A DNA stretch of 64,000 bases. Origin: Streptomyces sp. NBC_01717. GTDB lineage: Bacteria; Actinomycetota; Actinomycetes; Streptomycetales; Streptomycetaceae. The notes beneath the pieces are model-generated. The model was not told the origin of the DNA and did not search any database. It saw nothing but the letters and a program-made list of their open reading frames with translations. Below, piece by piece: positions 31,836-39,900 of the stretch (position 1 is the first letter of the stretch; every line of letters begins with the position of its first letter). The stretch spans positions 5,890,001 through 5,954,000 of the forward strand of contig NZ_CP109178.1 of NCBI RefSeq assembly GCF_036248255.1. The letters run 5' to 3'. Both the position numbers and the translations under genes were made by a program.

Positions 31836-33269
31836 ATGACTGTGCCGGCCTTCGAGGAGTACGTTCCTGCCGTCGACTGCACCTGCGCGGGGTGTGCCGC
31901 GCAGCGCCGCGCCGCCGCCAGGGCCCTGCCGAGGCGGTACGGAGGACACCCTGCCGCGCATGGGACGCGGCGCGCGCTGGTCATGGTCACGGCGGCCGGC
32001 GTGGTGCTCGGCACCGGCGGGGCCGAGGCGGCGAGCGCGGCGACCGGGCACGCCGCCGAAGGCGCCGGGGCCGCCGGAACCGCCGGGTCTGCCCGGGCGG
32101 ACCCGGCGCCGATCCCGGCCGACCCGGAACCGGCCGACCCGAGTGACCCGGGCGATCCGGATCCGGCCGACGTGGCCGACCCGGGCGATCCGGATTCGGA
32201 CGACTCGGAATCGGGCAGTCCGCAGGGTCTCCCCGGTCCACTGCGGGGGGGCGGGACCCCGGGGCCGCCATCGTCCACGGGCTCGGCACCGCAGACGCCG
32301 AAGACCACACGGACGGACATCATCAACCGGGCGAAGAAGTGGGTCGGCGAGCAGGTCCCGTACAGCATGGCGAAGTACTGGTCCGACGGCTACCGGCAGG
32401 ACTGCTCCGGCTATGTGTCGATGGCCTGGAAGCTGAGGGGCAACGAGTGGACCGGCAGTCTCGCCAAATTCGGGACCAAGATCGCCCGCGAGGAGCTGAA
32501 GCCCGGCGACATCCTGCTCTTCCACAACAAGGCCAACCCGACGAACGGCTCGCACGTCACGATCTTCGGCGGCTGGACCGACTACACGCACAGCCATTAC
32601 TCGGCGTACGAGCAGACGCCCTCGCACACGCGTAAGCAGACGACGCCCATGGCGTACTGGACCCACTCCGGCAGCTATGTCCCGTACCGCTACAAGGGGC
32701 TGTCCACCACTACCGGTAGCAGCACTTCGAAGGCGCTGCCGGCGTTCCCGGGCGCCGCGAAGTTCGGTCCCGGCGCCAGCAGCACGTACGTCACCCGGCT
32801 CGGCCGCATGCTCGTGGACCGCGGTGGCAAGCGCTTCTACAAGGTGGGCCCGGGACCGGACTGGAGCGATGCGGACCGGCGCGCGACCCAGAAGTTCCAG
32901 AAGGCCCAGGGCTGGTCAGGCAAGGAAGCGAACGGCATCCCCGGCCCGGACACCTGGCGCCTGCTGGTGAACGGAACGGGCCGGGACATCCCCGCGAGCG
33001 GAAGCGGGGACAGGGGCGGTTCAACCGCGGCTCCGGCGTTCCCGGGCCGGGATTATTTCCGGCCGGGTCAGTCCAACAGCCATGTCGACACGCTCGGCAG
33101 ACAGTTGATGAGGAAGGGATACGGCAAGCACTACGCAAAGGGCCCCGGCCCCCGATGGACCGAGGAGGACCGGCGCAATGTCGAGGCCTTCCAGCGGGCC
33201 CAGGGCTGGCGGGGCGCAGAGGCCGACGGCTACCCCGGCCCAGAGACCTGGCAACGACTTTTCGCGTGA
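31836..33269 (+). CDS. NlpC/P60-like cell-wall hydrolase with two peptidoglycan-binding repeats
   Basis: Secreted protein of 477 residues (similar in position to SCO2835). A signal segment near residue 48 (RRALVMVTAAGVVLGTGGAE) precedes a Pro/Asp/Gly linker (DPADPSDPGD-type). The peptidase domain has the nucleophile Cys in RQDCSGYVSMAW and His in NGSHVTIFGGW. Two C-terminal repeats of about 80 residues follow, each FPG-x-KF/YF-GPG and W-x-F-QKAQGW/QRAQGW-x-G-PGP-TW, peptidoglycan-binding type. It probably cleaves stem peptides at hyphal tips alongside CslA-GlxA. The ATG at 31836 has GGAGGGGA. It is divergent from the tRNA-cslA side and 25 bases from the SPFH gene. Confidence 0.85.
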   Translation: MTVPAFEEYVPAVDCTCAGCAAQRRAAARALPRRYGGHPAAHGTRRALVMVTAAGVVLGTGGAEAASAATGHAAEGAGAAGTAGSARADPAPIPADPEPADPSDPGDPDPADVADPGDPDSDDSESGSPQGLPGPLRGGGTPGPPSSTGSAPQTPKTTRTDIINRAKKWVGEQVPYSMAKYWSDGYRQDCSGYVSMAWKLRGNEWTGSLAKFGTKIAREELKPGDILLFHNKANPTNGSHVTIFGGWTDYTHSHYSAYEQTPSHTRKQTTPMAYWTHSGSYVPYRYKGLSTTTGSSTSKALPAFPGAAKFGPGASSTYVTRLGRMLVDRGGKRFYKVGPGPDWSDADRRATQKFQKAQGWSGKEANGIPGPDTWRLLVNGTGRDIPASGSGDRGGSTAAPAFPGRDYFRPGQSNSHVDTLGRQLMRKGYGKHYAKGPGPRWTEEDRRNVEAFQRAQGWRGAEADGYPGPETWQRLFA

Positions 33270-33294
33270 CAGAACGGACATGACGGAGGCGGGA

Positions 33295-35484
33295 ATGAAA
33301 TCCACGGTGTCGGACAGCTCCGGAGGTCCGGAGAAGGAGAACAGGATGGAAGGTGAGCCGGTGAACGGCGGCGAGGAAACGAGGGCCGGATGGGGCCCGG
33401 GCGTGGGTGCCGACGCAGAGTCCCGTACGGGTGCCGAGCCGGGCGACAGGAAGGACTCCGTCCTCGACCTGGTGCTCGACCTGGTGCCCGGCGAAGCCAA
33501 GGACTCCACTCTCGGCGCGGCCTCGGCGTCGGTATCCGTCCCGGCTGCGGACCCGGTACCGGCTTCGGTGTCTGCCCCGGTCTCGGACCCCGTACCGGCC
33601 GTCGAGGTCAGGGCCGTACGGCCGCCCGAGTCCGTCGGAGCCGGGCCGGTGCCCGGCACCGCACCCGACGCCGCACTCGGTCCCGTGGTCGCAGGCTTGG
33701 TGTCGGTCGAGGACGAGGGGGGAGCCGCGCCTGCTTCGGTGTCCGCCCCGGTTTCGGACCCCGCGCCGGCTGCCGGGGCCAGTGCCGCATGGCCGCCGCC
33801 CGGACCCGTCGGAACCGAGCCGGTGCCCGACGCCGTACTCGATGCCTTGCTCGATGCCGCACCCGGCCACGCGCCGGCTTCGGCTTTTGCCCCGGTTCCG
33901 GACCACCACGTGCCGGTTCCGGACCCCGTGCCGGTTTCGGTGTCCGCCACGGTTTCGGACCCCGTGCCGGGTGTCGAGGTCAGGGCCGTATGGCCGCCCG
34001 AATCCGTCGGAGTCCAGCCGGCACCAGGCACCGGGCGCGATGCCACGCCCGACGCCGCATCCGGCTCCGGGGCCGCCGACCTGGTGTCGGTCGGGGCCAA
34101 GGGTGGAGCCGTGCCGGCTTCGGTGTCCGCCCCGGCTTCGGATCCCGTGCCGGTTCTCGGGGCCGGGGCCGCATGGTCGCCGCCCGGATCCGTCGGAGCC
34201 GAGCCGGTGCCCGACCCCGCACCCGCTGCCCTGCTCGATACCGCGCCGTACGTCGTGCCCGACGCCGTGCCCGACGTCATGCTCGATGCCGTGCCCGACA
34301 CCGTGCCCGAGACAGTGTCCGACGCCTTGCTCGATGCCGCGCCCGGCCGCGGACCCGCCGCCCCGACGTCCGTCGGAGCGGAGGCCGGGCGGCAGCAGGC
34401 CGCCGGCGCCAAGGAGCACACCGCTGTCGCCCCCGCGCCCACCCTCTTCCGTGACGACTCCGCCGAGCCCCCCGCCGGTCCGGCGCGGCAGGGCGGCGGG
34501 GAGAAGGCGACGGGCGTGCGGCGGGCACCCGTCGCCCGCAGGGGACAGGTGCAGGCACCCATCCGGCCCGCTCCGACCTCGGATCCGTACCTGACAGAGA
34601 AGCCGGGGCCCGCACTGCCCGGATGGATCGCGGTGCTCACCGGGCTGGCCGGCGTCGTCGCCGGTGGCGCCGTGCTGTGGTGGGCCGGTGCAGTGCCGCA
34701 TGGCCTGCTCGCGCGGGCCGGGATCGGTGGGCGCCCGTACGGCGGGATCGGGATCGGGGCCTTGGCGGAGCTCTTCCTGCTGGTGATCCTGATGCTCGTC
34801 GCGCTCGGTGGTCTGGGCCGTGGGCGGGTCGGGAGCGCGTGGGTGCTGACGCTCTTCGGAGAGTACCGGGGCACCGTGCGCCGGACCGGGCTCGTCTGGA
34901 TCAGCCCGCTGCTGGCGCGCCGCCGTGTCGATGTACGGCTTCGGCACTGGCGGAGCGAACCTCTGCCCGCTGTGGACGCGAACGGTACGGCGCTGCGCGT
35001 CGTCGTCCTCGTCGTGTGGCGGATCAAGGACACGGTGCGGGCGACGTTCGGGGTGACGGACCACGAGGACTATCTGCGCGAGCAGGTCGAGTCGGCGATC
35101 GCGAGGGTCCTCTCGCAGCTGCCCGCCGACGCCTTCCACGAGGACGCGCACACCCTGCGCAACGCGGAGGCGGTCGGTGACGCGCTGACCCTGACGCTGA
35201 AGGGGGAATGCGAGCCGGTGGGCATCGAGGTGTACTCCGCGCAGCCGACCGGTATCGAGTACGCGCCGGAGGTCGCCGCTTCCATGCAGCGCCGACGGAT
35301 CGCCGCCATCGACGCCCAGCACCGCGACAGCGTGCTGACCTCCGTGGTCGACGCGGTGGACGACACGGTCAGCCGGCTGACCGTGCGAGGCCTCGTGACG
35401 CTCGACGACTACGAACGGAAGGCGCTGGTCAAGGACCTGACGGTGGCCTTCTACACCGGACGCACCAGTGGGGAGCGCTCCTGA
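33295..35484 (+). CDS. SPFH/band-7 membrane protein with long repetitive N terminus
   Basis: Protein of 729 residues. The first 420 residues are low-complexity Pro/Ala/Val/Asp/Ser sequence with a long A-B-A-B repeat (33565-34290). Two membrane helices follow (LPGWIAVLTGLAGVVAGGAV and ALAELFLLVILMLVALGGLG), then an SPFH domain: VWISPLLARRRVDVRL, ALRVVVLVVWRIKDTVRATF, and LREQVESAIARVLSQLPADA. SPFH proteins oligomerise in membranes and organise microdomains or chaperone proteases. Its place between the hydrolase and the LPMO matches SCO2834. The ATG at 33295 has GGAGG 5 bases upstream. The function in the csl locus is not known. Confidence 0.82.
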   Translation: MKSTVSDSSGGPEKENRMEGEPVNGGEETRAGWGPGVGADAESRTGAEPGDRKDSVLDLVLDLVPGEAKDSTLGAASASVSVPAADPVPASVSAPVSDPVPAVEVRAVRPPESVGAGPVPGTAPDAALGPVVAGLVSVEDEGGAAPASVSAPVSDPAPAAGASAAWPPPGPVGTEPVPDAVLDALLDAAPGHAPASAFAPVPDHHVPVPDPVPVSVSATVSDPVPGVEVRAVWPPESVGVQPAPGTGRDATPDAASGSGAADLVSVGAKGGAVPASVSAPASDPVPVLGAGAAWSPPGSVGAEPVPDPAPAALLDTAPYVVPDAVPDVMLDAVPDTVPETVSDALLDAAPGRGPAAPTSVGAEAGRQQAAGAKEHTAVAPAPTLFRDDSAEPPAGPARQGGGEKATGVRRAPVARRGQVQAPIRPAPTSDPYLTEKPGPALPGWIAVLTGLAGVVAGGAVLWWAGAVPHGLLARAGIGGRPYGGIGIGALAELFLLVILMLVALGGLGRGRVGSAWVLTLFGEYRGTVRRTGLVWISPLLARRRVDVRLRHWRSEPLPAVDANGTALRVVVLVVWRIKDTVRATFGVTDHEDYLREQVESAIARVLSQLPADAFHEDAHTLRNAEAVGDALTLTLKGECEPVGIEVYSAQPTGIEYAPEVAASMQRRRIAAIDAQHRDSVLTSVVDAVDDTVSRLTVRGLVTLDDYERKALVKDLTVAFYTGRTSGERS
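33565..34290 (+). repeat. A-B-A-B coding repeat in the SPFH protein
   Basis: Two repeat types alternate, about 165-185 bases each. Unit A (about 33565-33735 and 33935-34120) encodes SVSAPVSDPVPAVEVRAV and then PPESVG-type sequence ending DLVSVGAKGGAVPA or GLVSVEDEGGAAPA. Unit B (about 33738-33920 and 34120-34290) encodes SVSAP-SDPAP and then AAWPPPGPVGTEPVPDA-like sequence. The A1-B1 and A2-B2 pairs are similar enough to suggest a tandem duplication of a block of about 370 bases. Confidence 0.75.
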
Positions 35485-35530
35485 TCGCGCCGTCGTACCG
35501 CACCGTGGGGAACCGGAATCCCACTCCCAT

Positions 35531-35581
35531 TGGTCTGGACATGTTCATGCCCTGTCAATAATCTAAGGCTTGGTCTAGACC
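35531..35581 (+). promoter_or_regulatory. LPMO promoter with two DasR-type (dre) sites
   Basis: -35 TGGACA (35536-35541) and -10 TAATCT (35559-35564) are separated by 17 bases. TGGTCTAGACC (35571-35581), a near-exact core of the DasR consensus TGGTCTAGACCA, begins at the predicted transcription start. A degenerate second copy, TGGTCTGGAC (35531-35540), overlaps the -35 element exactly 40 bases upstream, on a similar helix face. This predicts repression by DasR, relieved by glucosamine-6-phosphate. Confidence 0.78.
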
Positions 35582-35643
35582 GCACCATCACGCGCGAAGC
35601 AGTGCTCATGGAACCTCCCCCACGTTCTTGAGGAGCGACAGCA

Positions 35644-36234
35644 ATGCGTAAACGGGCAAGCGCGGCCGTCATAGGTCTCGCCATCGCGGGCGTCTCGATG
35701 TTCGCGACGAGCAGCGCCGGCAGTCACGGCTACACCGACAACCCCATCAGCCGCCAGAAGCTCTGCGCCAATGGCACCGTCACCAACTGCGGTGCCATCC
35801 AGTACGAGCCGCAGAGCGTCGAGGCTCCCAAGGGCTTCCCGGCGGCTGGTCCGGCCGATGGCAAGATCTGCTCCGGCGCCCACGACAACTTCGCCGCACT
35901 GGACGACCCGCGCGGCGGCAACTGGCCCACCACCAAGGTCACCGCGGGTCAGGGCTTCAGCTTCCGCTGGCAGTTCACCGCCCGCCACGCCACAACGGAC
36001 TTCCGGTACTACATCACCAAGAACGGCTGGGACCCCACCAAGCCACTCACCAGGGCGGCGCTCGAGTCCCAGCCGTTCATGACCGTGCCGTACGGCGGTC
36101 AGCAGCCCCCGGCCACCCTGACCCAGCAGGGCACCATCCCGACCCAGAAGACCGGGCGGCACATCATCCTGAGTGTCTGGAACATAGCGGACACCGGGAA
36201 CGCGTTCTACGCGTGCTCCGATGTTCAGTTCTGA
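35644..36234 (+). CDS. lpmP: AA10 lytic polysaccharide monooxygenase (LpmP-like)
   Basis: Secreted copper enzyme of 196 residues. The signal peptide (AAVIGLAIAGVSMFATSSAG) is removed before HGYTDNPISRQKLCANG, leaving His as mature residue 1 of the histidine brace. The second brace His is in FTARHATTDFRYY. AA10 enzymes oxidatively cleave chitin or cellulose. In S. coelicolor the LPMO beside the csl locus (SCO2833, LpmP) is reported to act with CslA-GlxA products during wall remodelling; identity here is by synteny. The ATG follows GAGGAG. Transcription is probably under DasR, from the promoter just upstream. The copper-coordinating Phe/Tyr is likely in the C-terminal YACSDVQF stretch. Confidence 0.9.
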   Translation: MRKRASAAVIGLAIAGVSMFATSSAGSHGYTDNPISRQKLCANGTVTNCGAIQYEPQSVEAPKGFPAAGPADGKICSGAHDNFAALDDPRGGNWPTTKVTAGQGFSFRWQFTARHATTDFRYYITKNGWDPTKPLTRAALESQPFMTVPYGGQQPPATLTQQGTIPTQKTGRHIILSVWNIADTGNAFYACSDVQF

Positions 36235-36260
36235 CGCCTAGTCAGCTACCGTGCGGCTCC

Positions 36261-37940
36261 ATGGGGAGTGCAGGCACCGTCGCGGAGCTCGTACAGCGCC
36301 AATGGGGCGACCACCGGCCCGGGTTGAGACACGAGGACACCGTCCTCAGTCACCATCAGGTCGCCGCCGGCGCTGCCGCACGGGCGGCGCTCCTGGTGGA
36401 TCTGCTGTCGGCGGGCAGCGAACCGCACCTCGGGGTGCTGCTCGACAACACCCCAGAATTTCCCCTGTGGTTGAGCGCGGCGGCCCTGGCCGGGGCCGCC
36501 GTTGCGGGTATCAACCCGACCCGGCGCGGCGCCGAGCTGGCCCGCGACATCATGCACACCGACTGCAGGGTCCTGGTCACCGAACGCGCGCATCTGCCGT
36601 TGCTCGACGGGCTCGATCTGCCGGGCGTACGGGTGCTGGTCACCGACACCGACGCGTACGCCGAGCTGCTCGCCGGCTACGCGGGGGCCGAGCCGGGCGA
36701 CGCGGTGCTCGGGGAGGTCCGGGCCGCCACCCGCATACTGCTCTACTTCACCTCCGGGTCGACCGGTGCACCCAAGGCCGCGATCTGCACCCAGGGGCGG
36801 CTGGCTGCGGCCGGGCAGTCGCTGGTCGACCACTTCGGGGTCCGGCGCGACGACGTCCACTACGTCTGCATGCCGATGTTCCACGGCAACGCAGTGATCG
36901 CCGACTGGGCCCCCGCACTGGCCGGCGGCGCCGCGGTCGCCCTGCGCCGCCGCTTCTCGGCCTCCGGCTTTCTCGACGACGTACGGGCGTACGGCGCCAC
37001 GTACTTCACCTATGTCGGCCGCGCCGTGCAGTACCTGCTGGCGACCCCCGAGCGCCCCGACGACCGTGACCATCCGCTGCGATTCGGCTTCGGCACCGAG
37101 GCGGGCGCGGTGGACGCGGCCAGGTTCCGGGAGCGGTTCGGGGTGCGGCTGGTGGAGGGGTACGGATCCTCCGAGGGCGGCGCCGCGATCCAGCGGACCC
37201 CGGACACCCCGGCGGGCGCCATCGGCCGGGCCTCCGCCCGGGACGATCTCGCCGTCGTCGACCCGGAGACCGGTGAGGAGCGCGCCGCCGCGGTCTTCGA
37301 CGAGGGCGGACGACTGGCCAACGGAGCCAAAGCGATAGGGGAGTTGGTCAACCGGGGCCATACACCCTTCGAGGGCTACTGGCGCAACGCGGAGGCGGAC
37401 GCGGCGCGGGTGCGCGGCGGCTGGTACTGGACCGGGGACCTGTTCTTCCGTGACCTCGACGGCTTCCTGTACTTCGCGGGCCGTACGGACGACCGGCTGC
37501 GCGTCGACAGCGAGAACCTGGCGGCCACGATGATCGAGAACATTCTGGCCCGCTGGGGGGACGCGGCGGCCGTCGCGGTGTACGCGGTGCCGGACCCGGT
37601 GGCCGGCGACCAGGTGATGGCGGCGCTGGCGCTGCGTGAGGGGGCGGTGTTCGAGCCGGCCGCCTTCGCCGCGTTCCTGGCGGCCCAGCCGGATCTGGGG
37701 ACGAAGATGGCGCCCCGCTTCGTGCGGATCGTCCGGGCGATGCCGGTCACGGCGACGAACAAGGTGCACCGGGTCGTGCTCCGCCGCGAGGGCTTCCGGA
37801 GCACGGACCCGGTGTGGTGGAACGGGGCGGACGGTGCTGCCTACGGCCCGTTGGGGGGTGAGGAACTGGCCGGCCTGCTCGCCGAGTACGAGGCGCATGG
37901 ACGAACAGCCCTCTTGTCCTCGATCTCTCCCATGGCCTGA
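36261..37940 (+). CDS. AMP-binding acyl-CoA synthetase-like enzyme
   Basis: ANL-superfamily enzyme of 559 residues. The adenylation P-loop is LLYFTSGSTGAPKAAIC, followed by YGSSEGG (A5), YWTGDLFFRD (A7), the hinge GRTDDRLRVDSENLAA (A8) and a C-terminal VTATNKVHR in which Lys is the likely catalytic residue (A10). It activates a carboxylic acid with ATP and probably transfers it to CoA. The acid is unknown; fatty acids are common for this branch. The start at ATG 36261 lacks a ribosome-binding site, 26 bases after the LPMO stop. No pathway partner is adjacent. It converges on the DHA2 exporter gene. Confidence 0.83.
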   Translation: MGSAGTVAELVQRQWGDHRPGLRHEDTVLSHHQVAAGAAARAALLVDLLSAGSEPHLGVLLDNTPEFPLWLSAAALAGAAVAGINPTRRGAELARDIMHTDCRVLVTERAHLPLLDGLDLPGVRVLVTDTDAYAELLAGYAGAEPGDAVLGEVRAATRILLYFTSGSTGAPKAAICTQGRLAAAGQSLVDHFGVRRDDVHYVCMPMFHGNAVIADWAPALAGGAAVALRRRFSASGFLDDVRAYGATYFTYVGRAVQYLLATPERPDDRDHPLRFGFGTEAGAVDAARFRERFGVRLVEGYGSSEGGAAIQRTPDTPAGAIGRASARDDLAVVDPETGEERAAAVFDEGGRLANGAKAIGELVNRGHTPFEGYWRNAEADAARVRGGWYWTGDLFFRDLDGFLYFAGRTDDRLRVDSENLAATMIENILARWGDAAAVAVYAVPDPVAGDQVMAALALREGAVFEPAAFAAFLAAQPDLGTKMAPRFVRIVRAMPVTATNKVHRVVLRREGFRSTDPVWWNGADGAAYGPLGGEELAGLLAEYEAHGRTALLSSISPMA

Positions 37941-38024
37941 AGGGCAGGGGAGGGGCCCATCGACGGGCTTGGAACTCACCCCCGTCCGGCGAACGAGGGC
38001 GGACAGGGTGACGTCGGCGGCCCC

Positions 38025-39536
38025 TCAGTGCGTCGGGGCCAGCTGCTTGCGGGCCCCACTGCCGCGCCTCAGAAGTGCCACCGCAAGCACCGCTCCCGCC
38101 AGCAGAATCAGCGATCCCGCCACCGACGCGTACTGCATGCTGTGCACGAACGCCTCCCGGCCCGCGGAGATCAGCGACGCGTCGCCCGTGGCCAGTGCCC
38201 CGGGCAGCGTCTTGCGGGCGGCCTCCGGTGCGGAGTCCGGCAGGTCCGCTCCGTACACCGCGGTGGCGACCGCGCCCAGCAGCGCCATGCCCATCGCGCC
38301 GCCGAACTCCTGACCGGTCTCCAGCAGTGACGCGGCCGAACCGGCCTTCTCCGGCGGGGCGGTCGCCAGCGCCAGGTCCGAGACGAGCGCCATGACGGTG
38401 ACGATGCCCGAGCTCATCACGGCCGAGCCGATGAGCAGCAGCCACAGCGAGTCCGTATCGGACAGGGTCAGCAGAGCGAACCCGGCGGCGGCGATGACGA
38501 ATCCGGCGGAGATGACATACGTACGGTCGATCCGCTGGGCGATCGCCGTGGCCGTCGGTGCCGCGGCTCCCACCGCCAGCGACGGGGCCAGGCTCCACAG
38601 GGCGGCTTCCATCGTGGACATGCCGAGCACCGACTGGAGGTACTGGGTGGTGAAGAAGGCGGAACCCATCATCGCGAAGGCGGCGAGGGAGTTCAGGCCG
38701 ATCCCGGCGGCGAAGCCCTCACCGCGGAACAGCTCCCGGCTGATCATCGCATCGTCACGGACGCGCTGGCGGCGGACGAAGACCCAGCCGACGAGCAGGC
38801 CGACGGCGATGAGCAGGGCGTTACGCGCGTCGAGACCGTGGGCGGCGCTCTCCTTGACGCCGTAGATGACGGGGAGCACGGCGCCCATCGACAGCGGCAC
38901 GCTCCACAGGTCGAACCGCCCCGGATTGGGGTCCTTGAACTCCGGGACCAGCACCGGCACCAGAACCAGCAGCAGCACCATCGCCGGCACATTGAGCAGG
39001 AAGACCGAGCCCCACCAGAAGTGCTGCAGCATGACCCCGCTGAGCACCGAGCCGAGTGCGATACCGCCCGCCATGGCGCCGGACCAGATGCCGACCGCGG
39101 TGCTGCGCTGCTGCTCGTTGCGGAACATGTTCCGTACGAGCCCCATCGTCGACGGCATCAGCGTCGCTCCGCCGATCCCGAGCAGCGCGCGCGCCGCGAT
39201 CAGCATCTCGGGGCTGGTGGCGTATGCGGCGCCGACGGACGCGGTGCCGAAGGCGGCCGCCCCGAGGAGCAGCAGCTTGCGGCGGCCGATCCGGTCGCCG
39301 AGCGAGCCCATCGTGATGAGCAGGCCGGACAGGGCGAAGCCGTACACATCGAAGATCCAGAGCTGCTGGGTGGCACTCGGGGCGAGGTCCCGGTCGATGG
39401 ACGGGATCGCGAAGAAGAGGACGGAGACGTCCATCGAGACAAGGAGGAGGGGGAGCAGGAGGACCACGAAGGCGGTCCATTCCTTGCGGCCGGCGAGGTC
39501 ACTGCGATCAGTGGTGGTGCTCGTCGCGTTCGTCAT
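38025..39536 (-). CDS. DHA2-family MFS drug exporter (14 TM)
   Basis: Proton-coupled exporter of 503 residues with 14 helices. It begins RKEWTAFVVLLLPLLLVSMD. Motif A is GSLGDRIGRRKLLLLG, and motif C is GIWSGAMAGGIALGSVLSG. Drugs or metabolites exported are not predictable; SmvA/QacA-like homologues resist cationic antiseptics. Its promoter (TAGACA-17-TATATT) places the start of transcription at the ATG, so the mRNA is probably leaderless. A TetR-type operator is suggested by a GTGTAACAC palindrome but no regulator gene is adjacent. Confidence 0.87.
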   Translation of the reverse strand: MTNATSTTTDRSDLAGRKEWTAFVVLLLPLLLVSMDVSVLFFAIPSIDRDLAPSATQQLWIFDVYGFALSGLLITMGSLGDRIGRRKLLLLGAAAFGTASVGAAYATSPEMLIAARALLGIGGATLMPSTMGLVRNMFRNEQQRSTAVGIWSGAMAGGIALGSVLSGVMLQHFWWGSVFLLNVPAMVLLLVLVPVLVPEFKDPNPGRFDLWSVPLSMGAVLPVIYGVKESAAHGLDARNALLIAVGLLVGWVFVRRQRVRDDAMISRELFRGEGFAAGIGLNSLAAFAMMGSAFFTTQYLQSVLGMSTMEAALWSLAPSLAVGAAAPTATAIAQRIDRTYVISAGFVIAAAGFALLTLSDTDSLWLLLIGSAVMSSGIVTVMALVSDLALATAPPEKAGSAASLLETGQEFGGAMGMALLGAVATAVYGADLPDSAPEAARKTLPGALATGDASLISAGREAFVHSMQYASVAGSLILLAGAVLAVALLRRGSGARKQLAPTH

Positions 39537-39543
39537 GCCAGGG

Positions 39544-39572
39544 AATATACGAGCGTTTAAAACAAGTGTCTA
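39544..39572 (-). promoter_or_regulatory. Leaderless promoter of the DHA2 exporter
   Basis: On the minus strand, -35 TAGACA (39572-39567) and -10 TATATT (39549-39544) are 17 bases apart. Only 7 bases (CCCTGGC) separate the -10 from the ATG at 39536. GTGTAACAC at 39581-39589 lies just upstream of the -35 element. Confidence 0.7.
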
Positions 39573-39617
39573 GTACGCCTGTGTAACACGTTTGTATGGA
39601 ACGGCGGGCAGTAAAAA

Positions 39618-39663
39618 ACGCAGTGGGCGGTCTACGTAAACCTACGTAGACCGCCCACTGCGT
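39618..39663 (-). terminator. Terminator after tRNA-Lys copy 2
   Basis: A 20-bp perfect stem, arms 39618-39637 and 39644-39663 (ACGCAGTGGGCGGTCTACGT and its complement), loop AAACCT. On the minus strand it is followed by TTTTTTAC, a classic intrinsic terminator, unusual for this genome in having a T-run. Confidence 0.9.
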
Positions 39664-39669
39664 TGTCTG

Positions 39670-39743
39670 TGCGCCGCCAGGGACTCGAACCCCGGACCCG
39701 CTGATTAAGAGTCAGCTGCTCTAACCAACTGAGCTAGCGGCGC
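39670..39743 (-). tRNA. tRNA-Lys(CTT), copy 2
   Basis: Identical in sequence to the copies at 31579 and 51072, including 8 bases of 5' flank. A -10 box TATTAT on the minus strand (39763-39758) lies 15 bases upstream of the 5' end. The terminator is at 39618-39663. Confidence 0.97.
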
Positions 39744-39847
39744 CTGCTGACTCGAAAATAATACCTGGTCCCGAGAGGTGCTGATGACACCTGCCCACGG
39801 CGGGGCCACGGGGACATCCGGCCTGACCGGACGGCCCCTGGGGCCTC

Positions 39848-39894
39848 TCGTTTGGATCATGCTGGGCTCGCGGGGTCCAGCATGATCCAAACGA
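39848..39894 (-). terminator. 18-bp perfect hairpin after the IclR gene
   Basis: Arms TCGTTTGGATCATGCTGG (39848-39865) and CCAGCATGATCCAAACGA (39877-39894) are perfect complements with an 11-base loop. It lies 7 bases after the IclR stop on the minus strand. The length and lack of GC bias are unusual for a terminator; RNA processing is possible. Confidence 0.8.
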
Positions 39895-39900
39895 AAGACC

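Noticed and set aside
33565..34290. CRISPR array
   Set aside because: The repeats are long, alternate in two types, remain in frame and are coding; there are no short identical repeats with unique spacers.
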